Source of the DNA: Acetofilamentum sp.
GTDB lineage: Bacteria; Bacteroidota; Bacteroidia; Bacteroidales; JAADGE01
Reading direction: 5' to 3'
Assembly: GCA_020720705.1 (NCBI GenBank)
Contig: DYOJ01000121.1
Location: 1 to 6,829, forward strand
DNA: 6,829 nt
Numbering within the stretch: position 1 is the first letter of the stretch; each line of letters opens with the position of its first letter. A program made the translations under genes and the position numbers. This document shows positions 1-6,776 of the stretch, in pieces. The notes beneath the pieces were generated by a model. That model saw only the letters and a list, made by a program, of their open reading frames with translations. It did not search any database and was not told the origin of the DNA.

Positions 1-90
1 TCAATATCAGATTTTTCTATTAATAACAGCTAAGCGGCTTATCGGAGTGGTCTCATTAATGAAAACAACGGTTTTTTGCGTTACAACCGC
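1..90. other. Spacer downstream of porU, no gene seen
   Basis: This is the edge of the window just past the porU stop codon. On the minus strand the only ATG here is followed by a stop after five codons, and no convincing frame enters from the left. If the next minus-strand gene is porV, as often found beside porU, its start must lie outside the window. No TAnnTTTG promoter-like site is visible on the minus strand in this stretch. Confidence 0.6.
61..89 (-). terminator. Possible weak terminator after porU
   Basis: Read on the minus strand immediately after the porU stop, CGGTT (89-85) can pair with AACCG (73-69) across an 11-nt loop, followed by the T-rich stretch TTGTTTTC. The stem is only five pairs and the loop is large, so this may be chance. 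An alternative CGTTA/TAACG pairing overlaps the end of porU. A weak site would allow read-through into a gene beyond the left edge. Confidence 0.22.
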
Positions 91-3000
91 TTAACGAATT
101 ATCAATACTTTACTGCCGGCTTGGACTGTTCGTCCGATTTTATCGGTAAGGGTTACACGGTAAATATACATTCCGGCAGGTAATCGTCCGCCGGCTTGTC
201 CTGTTCCGTTCCAAACAAAAGGTCCGGCACGGTAACTTTCCGATTGATATTCATAACTTTGGCTTCCGATATGAGCACCTGAAAGACTAAAAAAATCAAG
301 TGTGATGTTTAGGCTTTCTGTTCCTGCGTTATGTTCAAACCAAATTTGTGTTTGGTCTGAAAAGGGATTCGGATACGCAATTAAATCTTCAATAATCAAA
401 TTTTCTTCGTCTGCTACAACAAAATCAAGTTCTGCTGACGACGAATTATTCAGTACATCCCATGCTTTTAGACGTAAGGTATGATTTCCTGTCGGTATTT
501 GAGAAAGATAATAACTTACCGTACCGGCTTGGTAGTTATCAGTATCAGCTCGGTAGCCGCTGTTTAGAATATAGGTGTTGAACGTATTTTCGTCAATCAC
601 AGCAGTAATATCGTGCCCTACGCCACCCGAAGAGGTGTTTATCCCGTTTTTGTCCCAAAGCATTGCATAAATCATTGGATTAGAATCTGTTATGCCTCCA
701 TTGACGAACGAGGAGTCGTTCATAAACAAGCGAATTTCAGGTCCTTCGTTATCATCGGGAATAGTTGCAGAAATGCCTCCGAGTAAAAAATTCTCATCTG
801 CACCGGCAGCCGTTCGTTTACCGTCTTGCGCATAGTAACTAACGCGAGCTGTACCTGTACTCAGCTGAATATCACGAGGTACGATAAATGAAAACCCAAA
901 CTCTCCGTTTGTGACTGTTGCTGCACCTTTGTAAACAATGTTATCGCGTGCACGAAATTCATACGAACCGTAGCCGTCGTTGTTCAAGGTTTTGATATTT
1001 CGAGATTTATCATAGACCGTAGGATATACTTTTCCGTTAAAATCGCTTAGTTTAACTCCTTCGGAATCTGTAACTTCTCCTTTAAATGTTACAAAGTCAA
1101 ACGCCTTTATTGTATCCGAAAATTGTTCAACGGTGATGTTGTTTATGGACGTTGTTCGCACTAAATTTTCTGCATAACCGACTTTTAGAGCCGGGTCTCC
1201 CAATAGCACAAAAACAAATGTGTTGTAGCCGAGTTGAGCGTTCTTTGTAAGTCGGCTGATGTCGCCCAAACGTAGGGGTTCTCCATTGTCAGCGCGTTGA
1301 AAAACACGCGAATAGAATTGTTTTGTAAGTGCTGCATTTGAGCCGATGTATGCCAGCCTGACAGTAGTAAATAAAGCAAAAGCTCCCCCTGTCGGGTTAA
1401 AATACAGAAGTTCCCCTGCCGATTCGTCTCCGGAATGGTCAAATGGTGTAAACTCACAAGTTGCGGTAACCCAAAGTGCTTGTTTATCAGGATTGTACCA
1501 ATCATTAATTTCAGAAACCGATATGATTCGTTCGTCAGCCAGACCTACCGGACCGCCGTGCCCGGTATAGTTGATGATTAAGACACCACTTTGAACACGG
1601 TTTTTTATTGCGGAATTTACATCCGGGTAACGCTGTCCACCTGCAACTGTATATTGCTGAAAAGCATCAAGATATAATTTTTCGATATTAAATTGAGGGT
1701 AGTGTTCGTAGATGTACTCCGTGAGTGTATCCGCATCTCGAATATGGTCAAATTGATTCTTATCTTGGTCGTCTGCAATGAAACACAATTGGTTACGCCA
1801 ATCTAAATAACTTTCCGGATTTATGTGCATTTTAATTTTATTTAAGGCAATTTCTGCCTGCTCCTCATCCGATGCCGGAATGCGACCTATGCCGATGTCA
1901 ATGCTTCCGTATAAGCCTGTTTCAGTCGGACCGGCACCTTCTTTATCTTCTAAAAAACCGAAGAAATCGTCTGTAACATAAGTGTTTGCAGTTTCCGAAT
2001 TTAACGATTCATACGTTAGAATATAGTTGTCATCTGTGTCGTCTAAAATTCCTTTGTTATCATAAGAACCGTCTCCGAAGAGTAACAGATAACGCAAATG
2101 TCCGTTTCCTTTGTCATAAATAAATCGAGCAAAATCTCTGTAAGCTGACACATCCGGCGTTCCGGATGAAAATTCGTTGTAAACTTGTTCGATTGTTGCA
2201 ACCGCAACATTCATTTCATCATTAATTTGATGCAGCTCTGCAAGTTCTTGGGCATAACTTAAAAACTTTGGATGTGTTATGATAATCATATCTGTCTCAC
2301 CGGACAAAGCATGTAAGTTTTGATTTGTAACAGTTCGGGCATCGGAAACGGAAATTCGTTTGGCATCTTTGGTTTTGAAAGCAATATACTCGGTGATTTT
2401 GGTGTTTTTTGATTTGAATTTCCAAGTTGAACCGGAGAGTGTCCCTATGCAATTTTGAGGCTGTTCTTTTTTAGATAAATTCCAAATAATCAAGTCATTA
2501 GATGCTCCTGACAGTTGATATTCGACCACATCATTTTTGTTTCGCCCTTGAGTTGTTCTGAATTGAAGTTGTGTGTTTGAATAATTTAAATTTTGAGTAA
2601 CATTCAGCAAAATATAGTCTAAACGTGCTATACTTCCGCTTGTGCCTGTGTATGTTAAATCCACATTAACAACATCGCTTGTGCCGGAATTGAAAGTAAA
2701 ATTAGTAGAACCCGGTTCGGCGTGTCCGTGGTCTCCTTTAATTCCCATGCTAAAATTTTTACTCGACCCGTTTACCGAGCACGACATTGATGTAACTTGT
2801 TTTGCCGCAGCCGCAGCGGTAATTTCTACATACCCCGTGCTGTTATCAGTCAAACCCGGAAAGGTAAATTTGTAGGAACGTTGAGGTTCTGTGTCAAACG
2901 CATCATCGGAATACCAAATTCTGCCGGATTTTCCCCAGTTCATATCGTTTTCGTTCAGTAATCCGAATCCTGAAAACGTATTTACTTGAAAAGTTGCGTT

Positions 3001-3885
3001 TTCAGTCGTCGAATTCAGATTCGGTATCGAATTGTCAAAACCGGAATCATAATCGGAACTCAAAAAATAATAAGTATAATCAGAATAGTAATGTTCTTGA
3101 AAATCAAATAGTTCTGTTGTCGGATTGAAATCAAAACGAAGCGGTCCTTGCGCATAAAAAAATACGGCATTTTCAGCATGCATTAATTTATTTTCGGTTA
3201 AATCGTCAGGGCGATATAAACTATCATAATCAAATGATAATAAGCCTGTTGCATTTCCAAAGATACGGATTTTTTGTGCATCGGCAAACCCCATAGATTT
3301 GAGTTCGTCGTAGGTGATTTTATACACACCGCTTTCCTTTATCGGTATTTTCAACCATTTACCCGTGCGCAAAACGGAGTTGTCCGTTGTTTTCAATGCC
3401 GCATTTCTAACGGGTTCTGTTGCAACTAATTTGTAATGAAGTGTAAAATTTTTCAAATATTCGACATTAAAACTCCTATTGCGCAAAGTGCTGATTTCAA
3501 GTCGTAATGACTGTTTTCCGCGCTCGCTTACAAGATAAACTTTATAGGAAAATTCAGTGCTGAGGTTTTTTATATCAGACAAAACAGAAGTTTCACAGTG
3601 TTCAGTTTCTGAAATTTCGAGAGATGATTCAGTTAAAATATTGTATCCGGACAAGGGTATCTGTTCCGAGTAATACGGTATCGGTTGGTCGAAGTCAAGA
3701 TAAACAGCACCGTCAAAATTTGGCACTATATTGCCTGTCAGCATGTTCACTTGAGGCGTTTTCCAATAAATTGTTCGACTGATTGAAAATTCTTGCTGTG
3801 CGGACAACCTGCTTGTGAGCAATGTGCCTATAAACAAAGTGGTCGAAAACAATGACCAATATACAATAAATGCTAAGGTTTTCAT
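91..3885 (-). CDS. porU: Type IX secretion system sortase PorU (C25 cysteine protease)
   Basis: The 1264-residue product is the surface protease that cuts the C-terminal sorting domain from T9SS cargo; in Porphyromonas gingivalis it also joins cargo to A-LPS, working with PorV, PorQ and PorZ. Visible features: a signal peptide (about 1-29, likely cut at SA|Q); a long beta-rich N-terminal region; a gingipain-like C25 domain at about 531-905. That domain contains TDDFFGF (638-644), the histidine motif NYTGHGG (catalytic His776) and the nucleophile motif TATCEF (Cys810). An Ig-like region follows at about 1045-1155, with GVGHDI at 1088-1093. The C-terminal domain (about 1163-1264) has YPNPF and PAGMYIYRV, resembling a T9SS sorting domain; PorU orthologues carry one too. 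Length fits the family (about 1150-1300). The start follows an A-rich leader and gives a good signal peptide. It is transcribed divergently from the porP-like gene. No frameshift is seen. Confidence 0.97.
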   Translation of the reverse strand: MKTLAFIVYWSLFSTTLFIGTLLTSRLSAQQEFSISRTIYWKTPQVNMLTGNIVPNFDGAVYLDFDQPIPYYSEQIPLSGYNILTESSLEISETEHCETSVLSDIKNLSTEFSYKVYLVSERGKQSLRLEISTLRNRSFNVEYLKNFTLHYKLVATEPVRNAALKTTDNSVLRTGKWLKIPIKESGVYKITYDELKSMGFADAQKIRIFGNATGLLSFDYDSLYRPDDLTENKLMHAENAVFFYAQGPLRFDFNPTTELFDFQEHYYSDYTYYFLSSDYDSGFDNSIPNLNSTTENATFQVNTFSGFGLLNENDMNWGKSGRIWYSDDAFDTEPQRSYKFTFPGLTDNSTGYVEITAAAAAKQVTSMSCSVNGSSKNFSMGIKGDHGHAEPGSTNFTFNSGTSDVVNVDLTYTGTSGSIARLDYILLNVTQNLNYSNTQLQFRTTQGRNKNDVVEYQLSGASNDLIIWNLSKKEQPQNCIGTLSGSTWKFKSKNTKITEYIAFKTKDAKRISVSDARTVTNQNLHALSGETDMIIITHPKFLSYAQELAELHQINDEMNVAVATIEQVYNEFSSGTPDVSAYRDFARFIYDKGNGHLRYLLLFGDGSYDNKGILDDTDDNYILTYESLNSETANTYVTDDFFGFLEDKEGAGPTETGLYGSIDIGIGRIPASDEEQAEIALNKIKMHINPESYLDWRNQLCFIADDQDKNQFDHIRDADTLTEYIYEHYPQFNIEKLYLDAFQQYTVAGGQRYPDVNSAIKNRVQSGVLIINYTGHGGPVGLADERIISVSEINDWYNPDKQALWVTATCEFTPFDHSGDESAGELLYFNPTGGAFALFTTVRLAYIGSNAALTKQFYSRVFQRADNGEPLRLGDISRLTKNAQLGYNTFVFVLLGDPALKVGYAENLVRTTSINNITVEQFSDTIKAFDFVTFKGEVTDSEGVKLSDFNGKVYPTVYDKSRNIKTLNNDGYGSYEFRARDNIVYKGAATVTNGEFGFSFIVPRDIQLSTGTARVSYYAQDGKRTAAGADENFLLGGISATIPDDNEGPEIRLFMNDSSFVNGGITDSNPMIYAMLWDKNGINTSSGGVGHDITAVIDENTFNTYILNSGYRADTDNYQAGTVSYYLSQIPTGNHTLRLKAWDVLNNSSSAELDFVVADEENLIIEDLIAYPNPFSDQTQIWFEHNAGTESLNITLDFFSLSGAHIGSQSYEYQSESYRAGPFVWNGTGQAGGRLPAGMYIYRVTLTDKIGRTVQAGSKVLIIR

Positions 3886-3897
3886 GTTTGAAATTAT

Positions 3898-3905
3898 TAT
3901 ATTTG
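3898..3905 (+). promoter_or_regulatory. Candidate -7 box for the porP-like gene
   Basis: TATATTTG matches the Bacteroidota primary-sigma -7 consensus TAnnTTTG exactly and ends 40 nt before the ATG at 3946. The expected -33 TTTG element is not at the usual spacing of about 19 bp; the nearest TTTG (3887-3890) is only 7 bp upstream. The call rests on the -7 match and position alone. Confidence 0.5.
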
Positions 3906-3921
3906 TGCAATTTTATTAAGA

Positions 3922-3929
3922 CAAAGATA
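3922..3929 (-). promoter_or_regulatory. Candidate -7 box for porU
   Basis: Read on the minus strand this is TATCTTTG, an exact match to TAnnTTTG, ending 36 nt before the porU ATG. No -33 TTTG is seen upstream; that stretch lies inside the first codons of the porP-like gene. Spacing to the start codon matches the candidate box before gldJ. Confidence 0.5.
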
Positions 3930-3945
3930 TACTTTTTTCGATACG

Positions 3946-4869
3946 ATGCGTTTCTTTTTCGTTTTTCTTAATTTTTTTCTGACGGTTTGGTTCACCAATG
4001 TCTTTTCGCAAACGATTAGACCCCCCGACCCATACTCGGCTGTGATTCAGTTAAATCCGGCATATACGGCGTACCGAAATTGCACTCAATTTAATCTAAA
4101 CAGTTATCAAACGCATTTCGACACCTATTTTAGTGTATCTGCCGAGCATGATTTAAGAAAGTTTAACAGTTCTGTCGGGTTCATTTTATCTAATCGTATT
4201 GAGGGAGACGGAGTACTTCAAACGCAAGCCATTCAAATTCTTTACACCTATTTGTTGTATGAGAAAGAGCATCAATCCGTCCGTCTCGGATTCAGCCCCA
4301 CGCTTACAATCCAAAGCGTTCACCCCGAAAGCATTATATTGCCGAGTAATTTACCGGTAAATGGTGCAAGGGCAAAAGACGGAACTCTGTTTAAGCCCAA
4401 AATATCTCCGAATTTTAAATTATCGGCACTATTTTTATCTAAAAACTACCAAGCCGGTATAATATTTGACGGATTTCAGCAGTTTCCGAACATTGTTAAA
4501 AAAATTCCTTCGGTTTCTATACATTTTGGCAAAATTATTTCGTTATTAAGTAAAAAAACTCTAATTATGCCGAATATTATTGTCGTTTCCGACAATGGAA
4601 ATTCATATTTTTGGGCAGGATTACGATTAAATAAAAATTTTTTTTTCATTAATTTTTCAATTAATTTTCAACATAATATTAACACACTCAGTCCGATATT
4701 TACTGTCGGAATTAATTACTCAAAATACAGATTATCATATACATACAAAACAACCCCTTACCCCGATTTCGGGCTTATACAGACTGTTCACGGCATCAAT
4801 TTAGGCTATGAACTTGCTTGTAAAAAACAAAGAAAAAATATGCAGACAATTTATTGTATTGATTTTTAG
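3946..4869 (+). CDS. PorP/SprF-family type IX secretion outer-membrane protein
   Basis: The 307-residue protein has a hydrophobic, Phe-rich signal peptide (about 1-21, likely cut at VFS|Q). The family hallmark near the mature N-terminus, LNPAYTA (36-42), follows. The rest consists of alternating amphipathic strands, consistent with an outer-membrane beta-barrel. The C-terminus has the PorP/SprF tail: a strand ending in GYEL, a Cys-Lys-Lys basic stretch (Cys292) and TIYCIDF with Cys304. Typical members end in something like N-C-P-x-F, so this tail is recognisable but degenerate. Family length is about 300-340 residues. PorP belongs to the T9SS core in P. gingivalis; SprF is needed for SprB delivery in F. 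johnsoniae. Many genomes carry several paralogues, so I do not assign porP itself. The gene looks more AT-rich than its neighbours, including a run of nine T. It lies 45 bp upstream of gldJ on the same strand and may be co-transcribed with it. Confidence 0.85.
   Translation: MRFFFVFLNFFLTVWFTNVFSQTIRPPDPYSAVIQLNPAYTAYRNCTQFNLNSYQTHFDTYFSVSAEHDLRKFNSSVGFILSNRIEGDGVLQTQAIQILYTYLLYEKEHQSVRLGFSPTLTIQSVHPESIILPSNLPVNGARAKDGTLFKPKISPNFKLSALFLSKNYQAGIIFDGFQQFPNIVKKIPSVSIHFGKIISLLSKKTLIMPNIIVVSDNGNSYFWAGLRLNKNFFFINFSINFQHNINTLSPIFTVGINYSKYRLSYTYKTTPYPDFGLIQTVHGINLGYELACKKQRKNMQTIYCIDF
4638..4646 (+). repeat. Homopolymer T9 tract inside the porP-like gene
   Basis: Five A followed by nine T lie in frame across codons 231-234 (Asn-Phe-Phe-Phe). 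The frame is open as given. A tract this long can slip during replication or transcription, and loss or gain of one base would truncate the barrel before its last strands. Confidence 0.6.
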
Positions 4870-4870
4870 T

Positions 4871-4878
4871 TATATTTG
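4871..4878 (+). promoter_or_regulatory. Candidate -7 box for gldJ
   Basis: TATATTTG begins two bases after the porP-like stop codon and ends 36 nt before the gldJ ATG. It is identical to the box before the porP-like gene and matches TAnnTTTG. No -33 TTTG is present at the usual distance. It suggests gldJ can be transcribed on its own as well as by read-through. Confidence 0.5.
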
Positions 4879-4914
4879 TAAACTGATTTTTGTAAAGTAA
4901 AAACAGGCTTAGTT

Positions 4915-6435
4915 ATGAGAGTTAAATTCATTTTTCCGATTGTTGCTGCGGCAACCATAGTTTTCGGACTATCATCTTGCGGTGATAAAACTACCCGCAT
5001 CTGGGACGGTACTCGCTCAACGACCACCGATTGGGAATACAATATTCCCGAAAACGGAGGTTTTGAAGTTGCTGCAAACGTAGAACAAATTACCGGTCCC
5101 GGACTTGTACTCATTGAAGGTGGTGCTTTCCAGATGGGACGTACCGAGCAAGAGGTTATGTATAATTGGGATAACCAACCGCGCCGTGTAACTGTTTCAT
5201 CATTCTACATGGACCAAACGGAGGTTCGAAATGTGGATTATCGTGAATATTTACATTGGATAAAACGTGTGTTCACCGATATTCCGCAAGTTTATCGCGA
5301 CCGTTTACCGGACACCTTAGTTTGGAGACGATCCTTGGCATACAACGAACCTTATGTAAACTACTACTTCAGACATCCGGCATATAATAATTATCCGGTT
5401 GTTGGGGTGAATTGGTTGCAAGCGTCTGATTATTGCGTTTGGAGAACAGACCGTGTAAATGAGAATATTTTGGTACAACAGGGCGTTCTCGACCACAACC
5501 CTGCTGACCAAAGCGGCAGCAGCAACTTCAATACCGAAGCTTATTATGCCGGTCAATATGAAGGTATGGTAAAACAAAATTTGCCCAACCTTTCCGGTGA
5601 CGGTGAGCGTCCGGTGCGTATGGAAGACGGTATATTACTTCCTCAATATCAACTTCCTACCGAAGCGGAATGGGAATATGCCGCACTTGCTTTGAAAGGA
5701 AATTCAGAAACATCGCCCGAACGTATTTGGGCACATCGCCTCTATCCTTGGAACGGACATTACCTGCGTAATGACAGTAAAGAAAATCTCGGACAATTCC
5801 GTGCGAATTTCCAAAGAAGTCGCGGCGATATGATGGGGGTTGCCGGTGCTTTGAACGACCAAGCATCAATCACAGCCGAAGTGGACGCATATTGGCCCAA
5901 TGATTTTGGTTTATACAATATGGCAGGAAACGTAAACGAATGGGTTAGAGACGTTTATCGTCCTACATCCTCAACAGATTACGAAGACTTCCAACCTTTC
6001 AGAGGCAATATATTCCAAGTTATGGAAACTAATGCTGACGGACATTATGTAGAAAAAGATAGTTTAGGTCGAATGAAATATCGTAATATGACTGACGACG
6101 AAAGCATGAACAGACATAATTATCACGAAGCATATAATGTAAATTACGGAGACGGTGATGTTGCATCATCAGTAGCAGAAGATTGGAATGCTGCCGGAGA
6201 AACGTCTTCTACCCGTATGTATCGTAGTTTAACGCCGGACAAAAGCGGCGGTTACTCTATGAGTTCACTGATAACAGACCAAACTCGAGTGTATAAAGGC
6301 GGCGGTTGGAGAGACAGAGCTTATTGGTTATCACCCGGTACTCGAAGGTTCTTAGACCAAAGCGAATCCCGCGATGACCTTGGCTTCCGATGCTCCATGG
6401 TACGCTTAGGTAGCCCGACAGGTATTGTCAGATAG
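4915..6435 (+). CDS. gldJ: Gliding motility / T9SS lipoprotein GldJ (FGE-fold pseudoenzyme)
   Basis: The 506-residue protein has a lipoprotein signal with lipobox LSSC (Cys22). The Ser next to Cys22 lies before it, and the mature end begins CGDK. A formylglycine-generating-enzyme (FGE/SUMF1) fold follows: GLVLIEGGAFQMG (63-75), FYMDQTEV (97-104), YPVVGVNW (160-167), LPTEAEWEYAA (247-257), GLYNMAGNVNEWVRDVY (332-348) and a C-terminal KGGGWRDRAYW...DDLGFRCSM block (461-495). The two cysteines that bind copper in true FGE, expected just after the GGGW motif, are absent, so a structural role is likely. GldJ is an outer-membrane lipoprotein that stabilises GldK and is required for T9SS function and gliding in F. 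johnsoniae. GldK (PorK) has the same fold; I prefer GldJ because of the GGF segment (48-50) before the fold, LPDTLVWRR (131-139), and the proximity of porU without gldL downstream. A strong terminator shows it ends the unit. Confidence 0.86.
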   Translation: MRVKFIFPIVAAATIVFGLSSCGDKTTRIWDGTRSTTTDWEYNIPENGGFEVAANVEQITGPGLVLIEGGAFQMGRTEQEVMYNWDNQPRRVTVSSFYMDQTEVRNVDYREYLHWIKRVFTDIPQVYRDRLPDTLVWRRSLAYNEPYVNYYFRHPAYNNYPVVGVNWLQASDYCVWRTDRVNENILVQQGVLDHNPADQSGSSNFNTEAYYAGQYEGMVKQNLPNLSGDGERPVRMEDGILLPQYQLPTEAEWEYAALALKGNSETSPERIWAHRLYPWNGHYLRNDSKENLGQFRANFQRSRGDMMGVAGALNDQASITAEVDAYWPNDFGLYNMAGNVNEWVRDVYRPTSSTDYEDFQPFRGNIFQVMETNADGHYVEKDSLGRMKYRNMTDDESMNRHNYHEAYNVNYGDGDVASSVAEDWNAAGETSSTRMYRSLTPDKSGGYSMSSLITDQTRVYKGGGWRDRAYWLSPGTRRFLDQSESRDDLGFRCSMVRLGSPTGIVR

Positions 6436-6454
6436 TTACAATATAACAAAATCT

Positions 6455-6487
6455 CAAAACCTCGCTTATTGCGGGGTTTTGTCTTTT
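6455..6487 (+). terminator. Intrinsic terminator after gldJ
   Basis: An 11-bp stem, CAAAACCTCGC (6455-6465) with GCGGGGTTTTG (6471-6481), contains one G-T wobble and a 5-base loop TTATT. It is followed by TCTTTTT. It begins 20 bp after the gldJ stop. Because the stem has A4 on one side and T4 on the other, it could also stop transcription coming from the right. Confidence 0.9.
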
Positions 6488-6540
6488 TGTGAAAATTTGA
6501 ATATTAATTACGAACTTGCGTCTTAGTCCTTGCAAGAAAA

Positions 6541-6675
6541 GTATTCGCTCAAAAAAGAATGGTAGAGCTTTGTCAAAGTTGAGTTTGCAAAATCGTAACA
6601 TATTGAATTTAAGTAATATATAAATTTATAATACTTTGACAAAGCTAATTTTACCATACTATATTGAGCGGATAC
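6541..6675. repeat. Long interrupted inverted repeat
   Basis: The left arm 6541-6579 and right arm 6633-6675 are imperfect reverse complements separated by 53 bp. The best-matched parts are agctttgtcaaagt (6566-6579, exact partner 6633-6646), ATGGTA (6559-6564) with TACCAT (6652-6657), and GTATTCGCTCAA (6541-6552), which matches the partner at 6664-6675 at 11 of 12 positions. The core CTTTGTCAAAG is itself a palindrome around its middle base. The arms could be ends of a small mobile element (MITE or REP-like) or the stem of a structured RNA. No transposase is present between them. Confidence 0.75.
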
Positions 6676-6741
6676 CAAGTAAACTCATAACTCATTGAAA
6701 TAATTACTGTTATAGCGTTATTTCGCTTTGAATGTTTTTTG

Positions 6742-6769
6742 AAATTCCGTAGAAATACGGTAGAAATTT
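6742..6769. repeat. Small hairpin with overlapping direct repeat
   Basis: CCGTA (6747-6751) pairs with TACGG (6756-6760) around a GAAA tetraloop; AAATT (6742-6746) and AATTT (6765-6769) can extend the stem past a 4-base bulge. GTAGAAAT also occurs twice, at 6749-6756 and 6760-6767, an 11-bp period. It lies just upstream of the tandem repeat. Confidence 0.55.
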
Positions 6770-6776
6770 GATTGAA

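Larger units (their letters stand above)
3886..3945. promoter_or_regulatory. 60-bp divergent control region between porU and the porP-like gene
   Basis: All signals for both divergent genes must fit into these 60 bases or extend into the coding regions. It contains one -7-like box on each strand, described separately. The boxes face inward, so the predicted start points almost coincide near 3910-3918 and each gene has a leader of only about 30-36 nt. No Shine-Dalgarno sequence precedes either ATG; both leaders are A/T-rich, as is usual in Bacteroidota. No clear operator palindrome is seen. Confidence 0.6.

Noticed and set aside
30..41. Short palindrome TAAGCGGCTTA near the left edge
   Set aside because: With a usable loop it leaves only four base pairs, which is expected by chance in AT-rich DNA.
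302..484. 60-codon plus-strand frame antisense to the porU C-terminus
   Set aside because: It lies opposite the conserved C-terminal domain of PorU and its translation shows no recognisable signal; other plus-strand frames at 1346-1570 and 2642-2875 are rejected for the same reason.
1185..1505. 106-codon minus-strand frame inside porU
   Set aside because: It overlaps the catalytic part of porU in another frame, has no family features, and porU is plainly the real gene there.
3713..3910. 65-codon minus-strand frame covering the porU start
   Set aside because: It is out of frame with the PorU signal peptide, has no membrane or signal features, and would begin inside the control region.
4866..5114. 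Minus-strand frames antisense to gldJ (also 5317-5577 and 5657-5869)
   Set aside because: They mirror the conserved gldJ sequence and have no homology-like features or promoter context.
6514..6536. CTTGC/GCAAG inverted pair in the spacer after the terminator
   Set aside because: It has five base pairs with a large loop and no T-tract, so it has no support beyond chance.
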